A stretch of DNA of 64,000 nucleotides, taken from NCBI GenBank assembly GCA_922989275.2, contig OV277866.1:80078328-80142327 (forward strand), given 5' to 3'. Origin of the DNA: Gari tellinella (taxonomy: Eukaryota; Mollusca; Bivalvia; Cardiida; Psammobiidae). Each line of letters opens with the position of its first letter. Positions within the stretch are counted from its first letter, which is position 1. Of this stretch, positions 54,806-63,890 are shown in pieces. A program made the position numbers and the translations under genes. Below the pieces are notes generated by a model, which was not told the origin of the DNA, did not search any database, and was given only the letters and a program-made list of their open reading frames with translations.

Positions 54806-55058
54806 TTAACTCATTCCCCCATAAATACACCTTTTTATGCCTTTTATTTATTCCTCCACTGAAGAAAATAGTTCCGCTTTATACAGTCATAAATATAAAT
54901 CACAAGATATTTTATTCTATATCCTAGTAGATGGTAGCTTAAAGCAGGCTGAAAGTAAAGCAGAATGCACCCTAGGGTGCATTCTGCTTTACTTTCAACC
55001 TGCTTTAAGTGGTCACCTGTCTTCAAAACTAGAAACAGGCTATGGGGTAATGGGTTAA
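54806..55058 (+). mobile_element. M1 MITE, complete
   Basis: TTAACTCATTCCCCCATAAA to GGGGTAATGGGTTAA; apex GCACCCTAGGGTGC, again a compensated palindrome. Confidence 0.92.
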
Positions 55059-55241
55059 CATGTGCCTTGTTATAGGAGGGTATTCGTTCCAAACATTGCC
55101 AACAATGTAAAACAAGATCAACCAACATATATCATTCAAAGATCCAGCAACTTTTCTCAGAGGGGGTAGGCCTGAGAAGATTTAACATACATTCAAGATG
55201 TTCTTCCAAATAAACATTTATAAATCAATCATTTCGACTGC

Positions 55242-55312
55242 AAACAGTTTGGAGCCAGATCAAACACAAGACAGGCCGGTTTTAGATCAAGTTTCAAACT
55301 ATTTGCCACTCA
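55242..55312. repeat. CAAACAG-type hairpin, degenerate
   Basis: CAAACAGTTTGGAGCCAGAT with CAAGTTTCAAACTATTTG. Confidence 0.58.
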
Positions 55313-55476
55313 GATAATTGTTAGCATTTTCAAAATTGCTATTTCCTACAAATTTAGTCTTTTTTTATGCCTACACAATTATGTTTAGGGTATATTGTGT
55401 GTCCTTAACTTTAACCTTGGCCATATCATTGCAACTTTATGTGATAGAGATATCATATTTGGCACATGTACTCAAC

Positions 55477-55771
55477 TTAATCCATTACCCCATAAATACG
55501 CCTTTTTACACCTTTTATATGTTCCTCCACTGAAGAAAATATGCCTTTTTACACCTATAATATACTCCTCCACTGAAGGAATTAGTTCCAGTTTATACTG
55601 TTATGAAAATGTATTGTAAGAAATATTTTCTAAATTCTAGCAGATAATAGCTTAAAGCAGGCTGAAAGTAAAGCAGAATGCGCCTTAAGGCGCATTCTGC
55701 TTAACTTTCAACCTGCTTTAAGTGGTTAACTATCTTCAATACTAGAAACAGGCTATGGGGTTATGGGTTAA
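55477..55771 (+). mobile_element. M1 MITE with a 50-bp internal tandem duplication
   Basis: TTAATCCATTACCCCATAAA to GGGGTTATGGGTTAA. GCCTTTTTACACC ... CTCCACTGAAG is present twice; apex GCGCCTTAAGGCGC. Confidence 0.9.
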
Positions 55772-55887
55772 GAAGCTCTTCAGCTTAATACAAGTTAGGT
55801 GATGTCAGATAAAAGTCAAGGTCATTTAGAGGTCATGGTTACAGCAGGAGACATATTGTTTCTCAAACATATCCTTGTTTGTTTCAG

Positions 55888-56318
55888 ATATGGATACCAG
55901 GGAACTTACTAATGGTGATGAACATCTCGACACGATTACGTCCTCGGCAGATGACACCATTGGCAACGGAAGCTTGCCATGGATGATTGCTATACCCGCT
56001 TGTGTAGCTTTAGTGTTAGTGACACTGGCAATATTCATTCTACAGAGGCGGCGGTGCAACACACGATCAAATGTTCAAAGGAACACACGCTTTAATCAAG
56101 TGCCAACTCAGGAGCGAGAGAACAATTATAACCCAGCTCTGCTCCATACAAACCCTCACATATTACCTCAGAGTGTGCTCTCAAACAGCAGGTCAGGTGA
56201 TAAAATGTCCAAAAACCATAATTTTGACTTTCATTCAGACATTTCATCAGTTTCGCGATGTCACCACCAGCAGCAGCCGCCTCCTCCACAGCATACAAAT
56301 GTGCAGTATGGTTATTAA
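55888..56318 (+). CDS. FGFRL1: FGFRL1-like last coding exon: transmembrane helix, cytoplasmic tail, stop
   Basis: Enters in phase 1 after TTGTTTCAG and ends with TAA at 56316-56318. About 30 juxtamembrane residues precede a hydrophobic helix at 55974-56042 (LPWMIAIPACVALVLV, then TLAIFIL), followed by QRRR as a stop-transfer signal. Vertebrate FGFRL1 has the same LPW.V.GIPAG start. The tail of about 90 residues has no kinase domain, is rich in Asn, Ser and Gln, and ends CHHQQQPPPPQHTNVQYGY; vertebrate FGFRL1 ends in a His-rich stretch. The vertebrate tandem-tyrosine endocytosis motif is not evident. Confidence 0.93.
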
Positions 56319-56579
56319 CAGAACAGGAAGTGGAATTGTGGGAAGGGAAGTCACTCTATATGTACTTGTGATCCAAGGGAGTGAACTTTAGGGGGTGGGG
56401 GGAAGCAAGAGCATGACTTGATATGTGGTAGTTTATTTATTGAACCAGAAACATACAGCTCTTGCTTTTGTGGTGACAACAATTGTATTACCTGCTTTAA
56501 GATAATATAGGTAGTTTTACCTATTCATTGCCATGATAGCATTTCCTTTAAAATTGTGGCTGTAAAATATTTTCAAATA

Positions 56580-56763
56580 CAGTCAAACTTCGATATCTAG
56601 AGTACGCTTAACTTGAACCATCCGATATTTCGACACATGAAATGCATTATTTTATGCTCAATTCAGTCAAACATACCCGTATTTCAAAGTTAAAACGTGG
56701 CCAAGCCACGTTTTAACTTTGAAATACGGGTATGTTCGACTTAATCCAGTTCGAGATTGACTG
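56580..56763. mobile_element. H1 pogo-like MITE in the probable 3' UTR
   Basis: CAGTCAAACTTCGATATCTA to TCCAGTTCGAGATTGACTG, with TA on both sides. Perfect inner palindrome of CATACCCGTATTTCAAAGTT and its reverse complement. Confidence 0.88.
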
Positions 56764-56818
56764 TATTGTTTTATTTATATAGATCTAATTTTCTTTTTGA
56801 GAAACCTAAAGATTAATG

Positions 56819-56885
56819 TCAAAAAGTTTTGATCCAGTTCAGATGCCAAGTAACTTGCTATCTGATCTTGATCTGAACTTTTTCT
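56819..56885. repeat. CAAACAG-type hairpin, degenerate
   Basis: CAAAAAGTTTTGATCCAGTT with GATCTTGATCTGAACTTTTT. Confidence 0.55.
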
Positions 56886-57303
56886 CAAATACACGTTTAC
56901 CATAAAAGGTCTAGGCAGTGAAAGGTTTAGCTACCGCTAAGTATTGAAAAGTCTTTGCCAAAAGATGTGGAGAGCTTTAAGAAATATTACCACAGTTATC
57001 TGCCATAGAACCCAAACCAGGATGGTTTAGTATAATGGTATGGGTAAATTACTGAGGACATATCTACAACCAGTATTGCTTGCAAGAAAATGACTACAAA
57101 AAGTGTTTTAATGAAGTGAAAGTGATGTCTTGCCTGAGATGCCCAAAGTTTATAAACAACCAACAGTACAAGACTGTGTAAACTTAGAAAACCTCTGAAA
57201 ACCAGAACCCTTTCAAAATGGAAGTCTTAAAAATAAATGAACAAGATTGTCCTAAATTATTTGTCTTATTGCTAACAATGAGTGAATGATGAATGACTCA
57301 CAA

Positions 57304-57394
57304 GTGACAGCTTAATGTTGGATAACAGTAATACAGAAAGCTCCTAAAGGAGCTTTCTGCATTGCCTTTGTCCGACGTAATTAAGCAGTCACCT
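57304..57394. mobile_element. P1-type hairpin
   Basis: GTGACAGCTTAATGTTGGAT and perfect apex AGAAAGCTCCTAAAGGAGCT, closing AATTAAGCAGTCACC. Confidence 0.78.
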
Positions 57395-57397
57395 TGC

Positions 57398-57629
57398 TTA
57401 ACCCATTACCCCTTTTTACACCTTTCTTATCTGAAAAAATAGTTCCAATTTATACAGTTATGTATATGTATGATAAGAAATAATTTCTATATTCCAGCAG
57501 ATGATAGCTTAAAGCAGGCTGAAAGTAAAGCAGAATGTGCCTTAACGCACATTCTGCTTTACTTTCAACCTTCTTTAAGTGGTCGCCTATCTTCAATACT
57601 AGAAACATGATATGGGGTAATGGTTTTAA
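57398..57629 (+). mobile_element. M1 MITE
   Basis: TTAACCCATTACCCCTTTTT to GGGGTAATGGTTTTAA; apex GTGCCTTAACGCAC. Confidence 0.88.
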
Positions 57630-58049
57630 TTGAACTTCCATTGTGTTACTACGCTGGTTAAGTCACCTCTAGTAAGATTTTTGTAAACCAAACTAGGTGA
57701 CCAATGTGAAAGAGTTGAGGGTTGAAGAGGTTTGACAGTATTTATATGTGCCTGCACTATTTAGTGTCAGAAAAACCACTAGTTAGTGTCAGAAAAACCA
57801 AAGTACAAAGTGGCATGCTTCAGGAAGATCAACTTGAAAACTCTGTGTCTGTGATTATATTTTTGTCTAGAATACTTTCATCATTGAGTTGTGGATGTGA
57901 GATGTGGGGGAAATTACCTGGTGGAGAAGTTTCGTTCTACTAGGATTTGTATGACATTTGTATGACATGTAATGATATTTGAATGACATTTTGATGATAT
58001 TTGGAATTCACTAATTGTTATAGCTTCATAGTGGTGCTGAATTGATGCA

Positions 58050-58187
58050 TAGTCGAACTTCGATATCTCAAACTTGATTAACTCAAATTTTTCAATTTTT
58101 CTACATTTGAATTTCATTATTTTGGTCTCACTTAAGTGAAACATTTGTTTGACTTAAGCAAGTTTGAGATATAGAAGTTTAACTGTA
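58050..58187. mobile_element. H1 pogo-like MITE, short
   Basis: TAGTCGAACTTCGATATCTC to GATATAGAAGTTTAACTG; inner palindrome mostly lost. Confidence 0.8.
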
Positions 58188-58552
58188 TATTGTAGGCCAA
58201 AACTGTGATTAAATGAGTTGATACTTATGGTGAACATGAATGAATAGGAATATTTCTGTGTATTGATAAATCATGTTGGCCGTATATGTAAACTGTAATG
58301 CTGAAAAAATAGTATGTGTTTACATTCTAAAAATACTCAAGAAAATAAAACAGAATTACTGGATATTTTCAAAAATCGATGATAAGAGGAAAGTCAATAC
58401 CAAATACACCATAGAGAATCAAGTCATTTAGTCACCATGTTGGCCATATATAATTGAACAGTCAAACTTATGTTTAAAGTTATCCTTTAATACTAGATTT
58501 ATGGACAGCCTTTAAGTTAAGGAAATAAACCCTCAATAATCAATATATAGAG

Positions 58553-58706
58553 GATAATCAATTTCTTTGGATTGATATGAAAAATATATCACGAGAATGG
58601 GTTGTTATCTGGTTAAAAAACGAGTCCGCAGGACAAGTTTTTTAACCAGATAACAACCCATTCGAGTGATATATTTTTCATATCTATTCAAAGGAATTGA
58701 TTATTC
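58553..58706. mobile_element. Long palindrome (F1-type foldback), arms about 67 bp
   Basis: Left arm includes GAATGGGTTGTTATCTGGTT, right arm AACCAGATAACAACCCATTC, around the spacer CGAGTCCGCAGGACAAG. Outer arms run to ATAATCAATT/AATTGATTAT. Confidence 0.88.
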
Positions 58707-59214
58707 TATTTATTATATATATTTTAATGACGTTTTCACAGAAAAAAACAACACAAAATTGATTACCGCGACATCACTAAACTAATTTTGACGTGACATC
58801 ACAAAAAGTGATATAAAAACTACATGTAGTGATGATATCAACTGTGACGATATCAAATTTATCTAACTGAGAAATCTCTATAAATCATCGATAGGTATAT
58901 AATATAAACTGTTCATTTTTTAGAAAATCGAAGAGTCCATTAACAATGTCAGCAGTTAAAGGCTTAAACTGTTGTATTTCAATTGTGTACTCGCCATTTA
59001 TATACATGCATATTTTGTTTCTTTTAGAAAAGGCATTTCATTGTGATTATACATATACCAAAGACGCGTGTAATATGTTGAATATATAAGCATGAGTATG
59101 TTTAATGTAGACCAAACGTTCATGTGTAGACCGAGATCAGCATTGCTTGTAGAAAGCATCAGCATTCAGATCTGTGGTACATCGCTATTCAAGGATAGAT
59201 GCAGTGATAGACTT

Positions 59215-59447
59215 TTAACCCTGAAACTCAAATCAGACAATTCTAGTTTTCAATATAGTCTAGTCCATATTTTGATTTTTACAATATATGTCAACATGAC
59301 AAACAAAAAGTGTAGACCCTGATCAGAGGGCTCCTTAAGGAGTCCTGTGATCAGGGTTTACACTGTTTGCATAAGACAAGTGTACTCCTCACAGGTATGC
59401 TGTTTGCAAATTATGCATAAATTCGTGACTAGGGTTCAAAGAGTTAA
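59215..59447 (+). mobile_element. M2 MITE, older
   Basis: TTAACCCTGAAACTCAAATC to TTCAAAGAGTTAA. Hairpin about 59300-59369 with TGTAGACC/GGTTTACA. Confidence 0.88.
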
Positions 59448-59498
59448 AGCAGAACCTAGTGGCATTTATTGCAGTACAAAACTAATATAGTACATTAC

Positions 59499-59664
59499 CA
59501 GGGCTACAGATAAGGGAGTAAATTTGAAAACTAAAATCTTAAAGCCTGCTTCAAACTTTATGTCATGACTACTCATTAGAATCCTCTCTTTGAGACGAGT
59601 CACACCATAGGGTTTAGTTTAAACATAAGGGGAAAATGTTGAAAATATAAAATTTACTCCCCTG
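59499..59664 (+). mobile_element. D1 MITE, worn
   Basis: CAGGGCTACAGATAAGGGAG to TTTACTCCCCTG; part of the right arm (ATTCTAATGAGTAGT) is deleted. Confidence 0.82.
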
Positions 59665-59717
59665 CATTATTTTTATCCTACATGAACTCATATATCCTTA
59701 GTGAAATACAGTGTACT

Positions 59718-59750
59718 GCAAACAGTGTAGACCCTGATCAGAGGGCTCCT
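59718..59750. repeat. Half of an M2-type hairpin
   Basis: CAAACAGTGTAGACCCTGAT then CAGAGGGCTCCT, without its partner arm. Confidence 0.6.
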
Positions 59751-59878
59751 AGTATGCTATATATATTGTTGAAAATTAACCCTAAATATTTAAAATGGAC
59801 TTCACTTGGTTGGAAAGTTGAATATTCCATTTGCAGTCAAAGGTATAATGAGGTAAGGCACCAGCCAACAATCTGTTC

Positions 59879-60369
59879 TTAACTCTTTGCATGCTGGGTA
59901 ATTTTTTCGTCTGCAACAACAGGGCTGCCATTTCTCCGGATTTTTCCTAAATCTCCGGATTTTTTTTCACTACATGGTTTCTTAAAGCAGGCTGAAAGTA
60001 AAGCAGAATGCGCCCTTAGGCGCATTCTGCTTTACTTACAGCCTGCTTCAAGTAGTCGCATGTCAAAAAAAACAAGAAAAAGGCTATAGGGTAAAGGTAC
60101 GATTCGTAAAATCGCATTTGAAAAATGCAAATTTGGAAATCTTAGGATTTTTCATGTCAACTTATGGCAGCCCTGCAACAACTGTCGTCTGCTTCTGTTC
60201 TAAAATTAGAATTTTTCAAAAATTCTTTTCCAAACATGGTCAGAGTGTCAAACAGTTTGGGTCCTGATGAGACGCCGCATTGTGCGGCGTCTCATCTGGA
60301 TCCAATCTGTTTGCAGAGATAATCACTATGGCAGGTATATACGCCGCTATATAGCATGCAAAGAGTTAA
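59879..60369 (+). mobile_element. M3 MITE interrupted by N1
   Basis: TTAACTCTTTGCATGCTGGG to GCATGCAAAGAGTTAA. N1 occupies 59920-60175, and joining the flanks across one CAACAA restores a normal M3. Hairpin 60249-60313, apex GACGCCGCATTGTGCGGCGT. Confidence 0.92.
59920..60175 (-). mobile_element. N1 chimeric MITE nested in M3, TSD CAACAA
   Basis: CAGGGCTGCCATTTCTCCGG to AACTTATGGCAGCCCTG, flanked by CAACAA at 59914-59919 and 60176-60181. M1 core with apex GCGCCCTTAGGCGC. Confidence 0.94.
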
Positions 60370-60582
60370 AGATCATCAAGTTTATTCCTTGAATTAGTCA
60401 ATGTACAGAGATTTGACAGTAACAACACAAACACAGCATTGTATGTAAGAATATTGTATAACACTTCTTTATTCTGCGATATATTCAGTTAAAATGGCAT
60501 TCACATTTTTGTTTGAAAATGAAGACTGGCTGAAAGTAGAATATTTGTGTCAAATAGTTTGGATCTCAAATCATGCCCCATA

Positions 60583-60715
60583 TTTTAGCCTTTTACCCCA
60601 TAGCATAAGTACATAAAGTAAATCAGGTGACTGCTTAAAGAAGGATGAAAGTAAAGTATAGAAAGCCCCTGTAGAAATTTTCTTCTTTACTGTCATTAAA
60701 ATGCAACCTTCCTTA
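60583..60715 (-). mobile_element. M1 remnant
   Basis: TTTAGCCTTTTACCCCATAG then CTTAAAGAAGGATGAAAG; hairpin apex changed and worn. Confidence 0.62.
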
Positions 60716-60937
60716 ACTCATTACATCATAGTTATACCTTTTCATGCTTTCATTCCTCCACTGAAGAAATAATTTCACTGTAGACAGTCATGAATAGTAG
60801 TTTTGGGTCGACAGTAGCTTAAAGCAAGCTGAAAGCAAAGCAGATTGGCTTAAGGCGCATTCTGCTTTACTTTTAACCTGCTTTTGAGTGGTCACCTGTT
60901 TTCAAAACGAGAAAGAGGCTATGGGCTAATGGGTTAA
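60713..60937 (+). mobile_element. M1 MITE
   Basis: TTAACTCATTACATCATAG to GGGCTAATGGGTTAA; hairpin with deletions in the left arm. Confidence 0.86.
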
Positions 60938-61253
60938 ACGATGTCATTAATAAACTTATGGTGCTGATATTTGGAACAGTAAAATGTGTCAAAATGGGCT
61001 TTTGTTGAAGAAATTATTTATGGATTATGTACAAATAAATGTTTGACTACTGCACTGTCTAGATCATAAGTAAGTTAAATACTTTGACCTTTGACTTGTC
61101 AAGGTTTTGATAGATGCAACTTTCAGTACTTGTAACCAGTTTTTGGTCATTTCATGCTTATTGATTTGACCTAATAGCTCGAAGTCAGGGTAATACAATA
61201 CAACTGTTGACATTATTTTGAGGTCAAAGGCAAATAAATAATTTTGACCTATA

Positions 61254-61495
61254 TTAACCCTTTACCTGTTTCTAGTTTAGAAGACAGGTGACCACTTAAA
61301 GCCGTTGAAAGTAAAGCAGAATGTGCCTTAAGGCACATTCTGCTATACTTGCAGCCTGCTTTAAGCTAAAATCTTTTAGGCTATATAAAATATTTTAAAT
61401 GGTAATTGTTCATGAGGGTATGAACTGGAACTATTTTCTTCATCGGAGGAATAAATTAAACACGCTAAAAGTCGCTTATATGGGGAAAGGGTTAA
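61254..61495 (-). mobile_element. M1 MITE
   Basis: TTAACCCTTTACCTGTTTCT to TGGGGAAAGGGTTAA; apex GTGCCTTAAGGCAC. Confidence 0.9.
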
Positions 61496-61698
61496 TTTTG
61501 AGGTCAAGGTCATGCAAGTGCTATTTTGACCTTTGTATGAGGTGAGGGTCAGTTCTGAGTTGTTTTGACTTAAGTATTCAAATGAGTGGTGTGCCATAGA
61601 GTTATGAACCAAAGAATTCTTCTGTCCTGTTGTAATCAACTTCAGGACTGCCCAATAGTTTACTTTTCACTTGCTGAATAGTTAATTTCCACATGTGT

Positions 61699-61845
61699 TT
61701 AACCCATTAACCCCTTGTATAAGTCCGTTACAAACAGTGTATTAATGAAGAAGACACTTATCCTATGTAGACAGGGCAGATCCAAAACAGAGATCTGCAC
61801 TGTTTGTCATTTTGCAATATGTTGTTAACAATCAAAACCTGATCA
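61699..61845 (-). mobile_element. M2 MITE, decayed
   Basis: TTTAACCCATTAACCCCTTG, ACACTTATCCTATGTAGACA and GCACTGTTTGTCATTTTGC remain; the hairpin is collapsed. Confidence 0.62.
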
Positions 61846-61851
61846 GTATAA

Positions 61852-61868
61852 CAGGGCTCCAGATAAAA
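61852..61868 (+). repeat. D1 left-end fragment
   Basis: CAGGGCTCCAGATAAAA only; it abuts the long palindrome. Confidence 0.6.
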
Positions 61869-61870
61869 AC

Positions 61871-62030
61871 GGAATATTACTATACTTTGCATATCTTACT
61901 ATCGGATCACTCGAGTTGTGTGTGTAAAGGCTATATCCAACGAGACCGAAGGTCGAGTTGGATATAGCCTTTACACACACAACGAGAGTGATCCGGTTCA
62001 TAAGATATGCAAAGTATAGTAATGTTCCTT
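61871..62030. mobile_element. Long palindrome (F1-type foldback), arms about 74 bp
   Basis: GGAATATTACTATACTTTGC and GTGTGTAAAGGCTATATCCA are matched by reverse complements on the right, around the centre CGAGACCGAAGGTCGAG. A few bases differ between arms. Confidence 0.9.
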
Positions 62031-62145
62031 TTATTATATACCTCTTATAATAAAAATAAAATGAAAAACGATAGAAATGTTTCGAGCGTTACTATAAATA
62101 AACGGGATTTCCCATACGTCACACCTCGGGGAATGGCGCGTGAAA

Positions 62146-62352
62146 GTAAATACTCGCTATTACGACCACTAAAACAAATGCTAATTGATTAAATAATAGA
62201 GAGGTGACAGCTTAAAGCAAGGTGACAGTGAAACAGAAAGCTCCTAAAGGAGCTTTCTGTTTCACTGTCACCTTGCTTTAAGCGGTCACCTACCGTAAAC
62301 ACCCTAATACTTAACATAATTTAGTGGTCGTAATAGAGAGGTTTTACTGTAG
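62146..62352. mobile_element. P1-type MITE with GGTGACAG stem, complete
   Basis: TACTCGCTATTACGACCACT to AGTGGTCGTAATAGAGAGGT then TTTACTGTA. Perfect hairpin 62212-62283: GCTTAAAGCAAGGTGACAGT, apex GAAAGCTCCTAAAGGAGCTT. Confidence 0.85.
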
Positions 62353-62479
62353 TTCCGAACTTCCGACTACACAGTAAACGTTCTTTTCCCATTACACAAG
62401 GTACATGGGTAATACGGAAAGGTGTATTTGTTCAATAAAATACAGAAATATTTCGGGCAGAACATTGGTAGGTATATAA

Positions 62480-62805
62480 TAAGAAGGAGTATACTGAACA
62501 AATATAACATTTTCTCACTCATTTTCTCAGCAAACCCTATGGTATTACTATTCATTAGAATTGTCTCGAAGAGACCATTCTAATGAGTTGTGAAACCATA
62601 GGGTTAACCCATTAACTCATAAGCGATTAACAATTATCAGTGCTCATCTCAATACATGCTAGTTGATTAAAGTGTGTCAAAATGAGTTAGTATGAGGCTA
62701 TTGCGCAATGAGTCAAAATGAGTCAGTATGGCTTAATGGGTTAATGCAGAAATAGAAATTTAATTTTTTGAAGAAGAAAAATCTAACCTTTATCTGGAGC
62801 CTTGG
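62480..62805 (-). mobile_element. D1 MITE interrupted by M8
   Basis: GGAGTATACTGAACAAATAT, the AACCCTATGGTATTACTATT palindrome, then M8, then TGCAGAAATAGAAATTTAAT and TTTATCTGGAGCCTTGG. Confidence 0.83.
62604..62744. mobile_element. M8 MITE nested in D1 at TTAA, 141 bp
   Basis: TTAACCCATTAACTCATAAG to TATGGCTTAATGGGTTAA. Removing it with one TTAA restores the D1 text AGGGTTTAATGCAGAAAT. It contains ATGAGTCAAAATGAGT repeats but no large hairpin. Confidence 0.87.
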
Positions 62806-63088
62806 TATAATTTGGGACTAGAGTTTATTGGAAAAAGGAATTGTATGCTTGAAGTTTCAGGGGTTACTGAGTTAAATTGTGCATTCATCTTCCTGTTATG
62901 ATTGACCATTTAGCGCAGGTTCTTGTGTAAACAGTTCACAATGTAATCAGCTTGTATTGCCATCAGACAAAGGCCAATGGTGCTCCATGATTTTGTTTGT
63001 TATCTTACTACAATGGAGGACTGTAAATGGGACTGAGATATTGCTATTCTATTGGCAACAAACAGCAAAGACTACATGAAACTTCTTT

Positions 63089-63352
63089 TTAACCCATTAC
63101 CCAATAAATATGCCTTTTTACGCCTATACTTTATTCCTCCACTGAAGACAATAGTTTCATTTTGTACAGGTATGAATATGTACCATAAGAAAGACCATAA
63201 GATGTACCATCTTTATTCTAGTAGATAATAGCTTAAAGCAGGCTGTAAGTAAAGCAGAATGTGCCCTAAGGCACATTCTGCTTTACTTTCAACCTGCTTT
63301 AAGTAGTCACCTATTTTCAGTACTAGAAACAGGCTATGGGTTAATGGGTTAA
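63089..63352 (+). mobile_element. M1 MITE
   Basis: TTAACCCATTACCCAATAAA to GGTTAATGGGTTAA; apex GTGCCCTAAGGCAC. Shares its right TTAA with an inverted M1. Confidence 0.92.
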
Positions 63353-63607
63353 CCCATTACCCCATAGCATATGTTTTCTAGTTTTGAAGATCGATAGAAG
63401 GTCACTTAAAGCAGGTTGAAAGAAAAGCAGAATGTGCCTTAAGGCACATTCTGCTTTACTTTTAGTCTGCTTTCAGCATACATCTGCTAGGATAAAGAAA
63501 TTATTTCTTATGTTATATATTTTGGAAGGTATTATTGGGAACAATTTTCTTAAGTGGAGGAATAATTTAAATGCGTAAAAAGGCGTATTTATGGGTTAAT
63601 GGGTTAA
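63349..63607 (-). mobile_element. M1 MITE, inverted neighbour
   Basis: TTAACCCATTACCCCATAGC to GGGTTAATGGGTTAA; apex GTGCCTTAAGGCAC. Confidence 0.92.
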
Positions 63608-63890
63608 GTAAGTTTGAGTTATGCAGTGTTCAAATGAATAGCTCATAGCAATACCTTAGTTTCTGTTCTGGTTCTTTGTGGCAAACCATCTATTTTGGCA
63701 GGATTCTTGTGTCAGTTCTGTAACTTCGTTTCCATTTCCTCATGCCCCTCGAATCTCGCTCTTCTGTACATAACCTCTGTACAGTGTTGTAACTTCTCAT
63801 TGTAAATATATTTATTGGCCATGAAAATAGAAATTTATTTTTTGTGAAGCATGTTTCAGTGAGTGTTCGCATTTACAAGCATTGAACCAG

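Larger units (their letters stand above)
53774..55887 (+). other. Intron between the Ig3 and transmembrane exons
   Basis: GTAAGT to TTGTTTCAG. It starts with the 148-bp duplication of the exon tail and donor, then a W1 element, two M1 copies and a hairpin. Nothing was recognised in 54282-54805. Confidence 0.8.
6445..56318 (+). other. FGFRL1: FGFRL1-like gene, 3' six coding exons (partial gene span)
   Basis: Six exons at 6445-6723, 45909-45986, 49854-50144, 52652-52770, 53530-53773 and 55888-56318 join in frame with matching phases and AG/GT borders. Together they give 480 residues: three Ig domains, one transmembrane helix and a cytoplasmic tail of about 90 residues with no kinase domain. 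That is the domain plan of FGFRL1, a plasma-membrane FGF- and heparin-binding protein of about 500 residues in vertebrates. The near-identical motifs CKATNGYGS, GGQKF-like RGQKF and [18 protein letters not shown] separate it from the FGFR kinases. The initiator methionine and signal peptide are not in view; the preceding exon must end in phase 1. Function in this animal is inferred from the family. Confidence 0.93.
56319..57237 (+). other. Probable 3' UTR with a candidate polyadenylation signal
   Basis: Non-coding sequence after the FGFRL1 stop. The first AATAAA I found downstream is at 57232-57237. An H1 MITE (56580-56763) and a decayed CAAACAG-type hairpin (56819-56885) lie inside. The true transcript end cannot be fixed from sequence. 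Confidence 0.35.

Noticed and set aside
55888..56318. A kinase domain, which would make the gene a true FGF receptor.
   Set aside because: The tail is only about 90 residues and ends with a stop; no glycine loop or catalytic motif is present.
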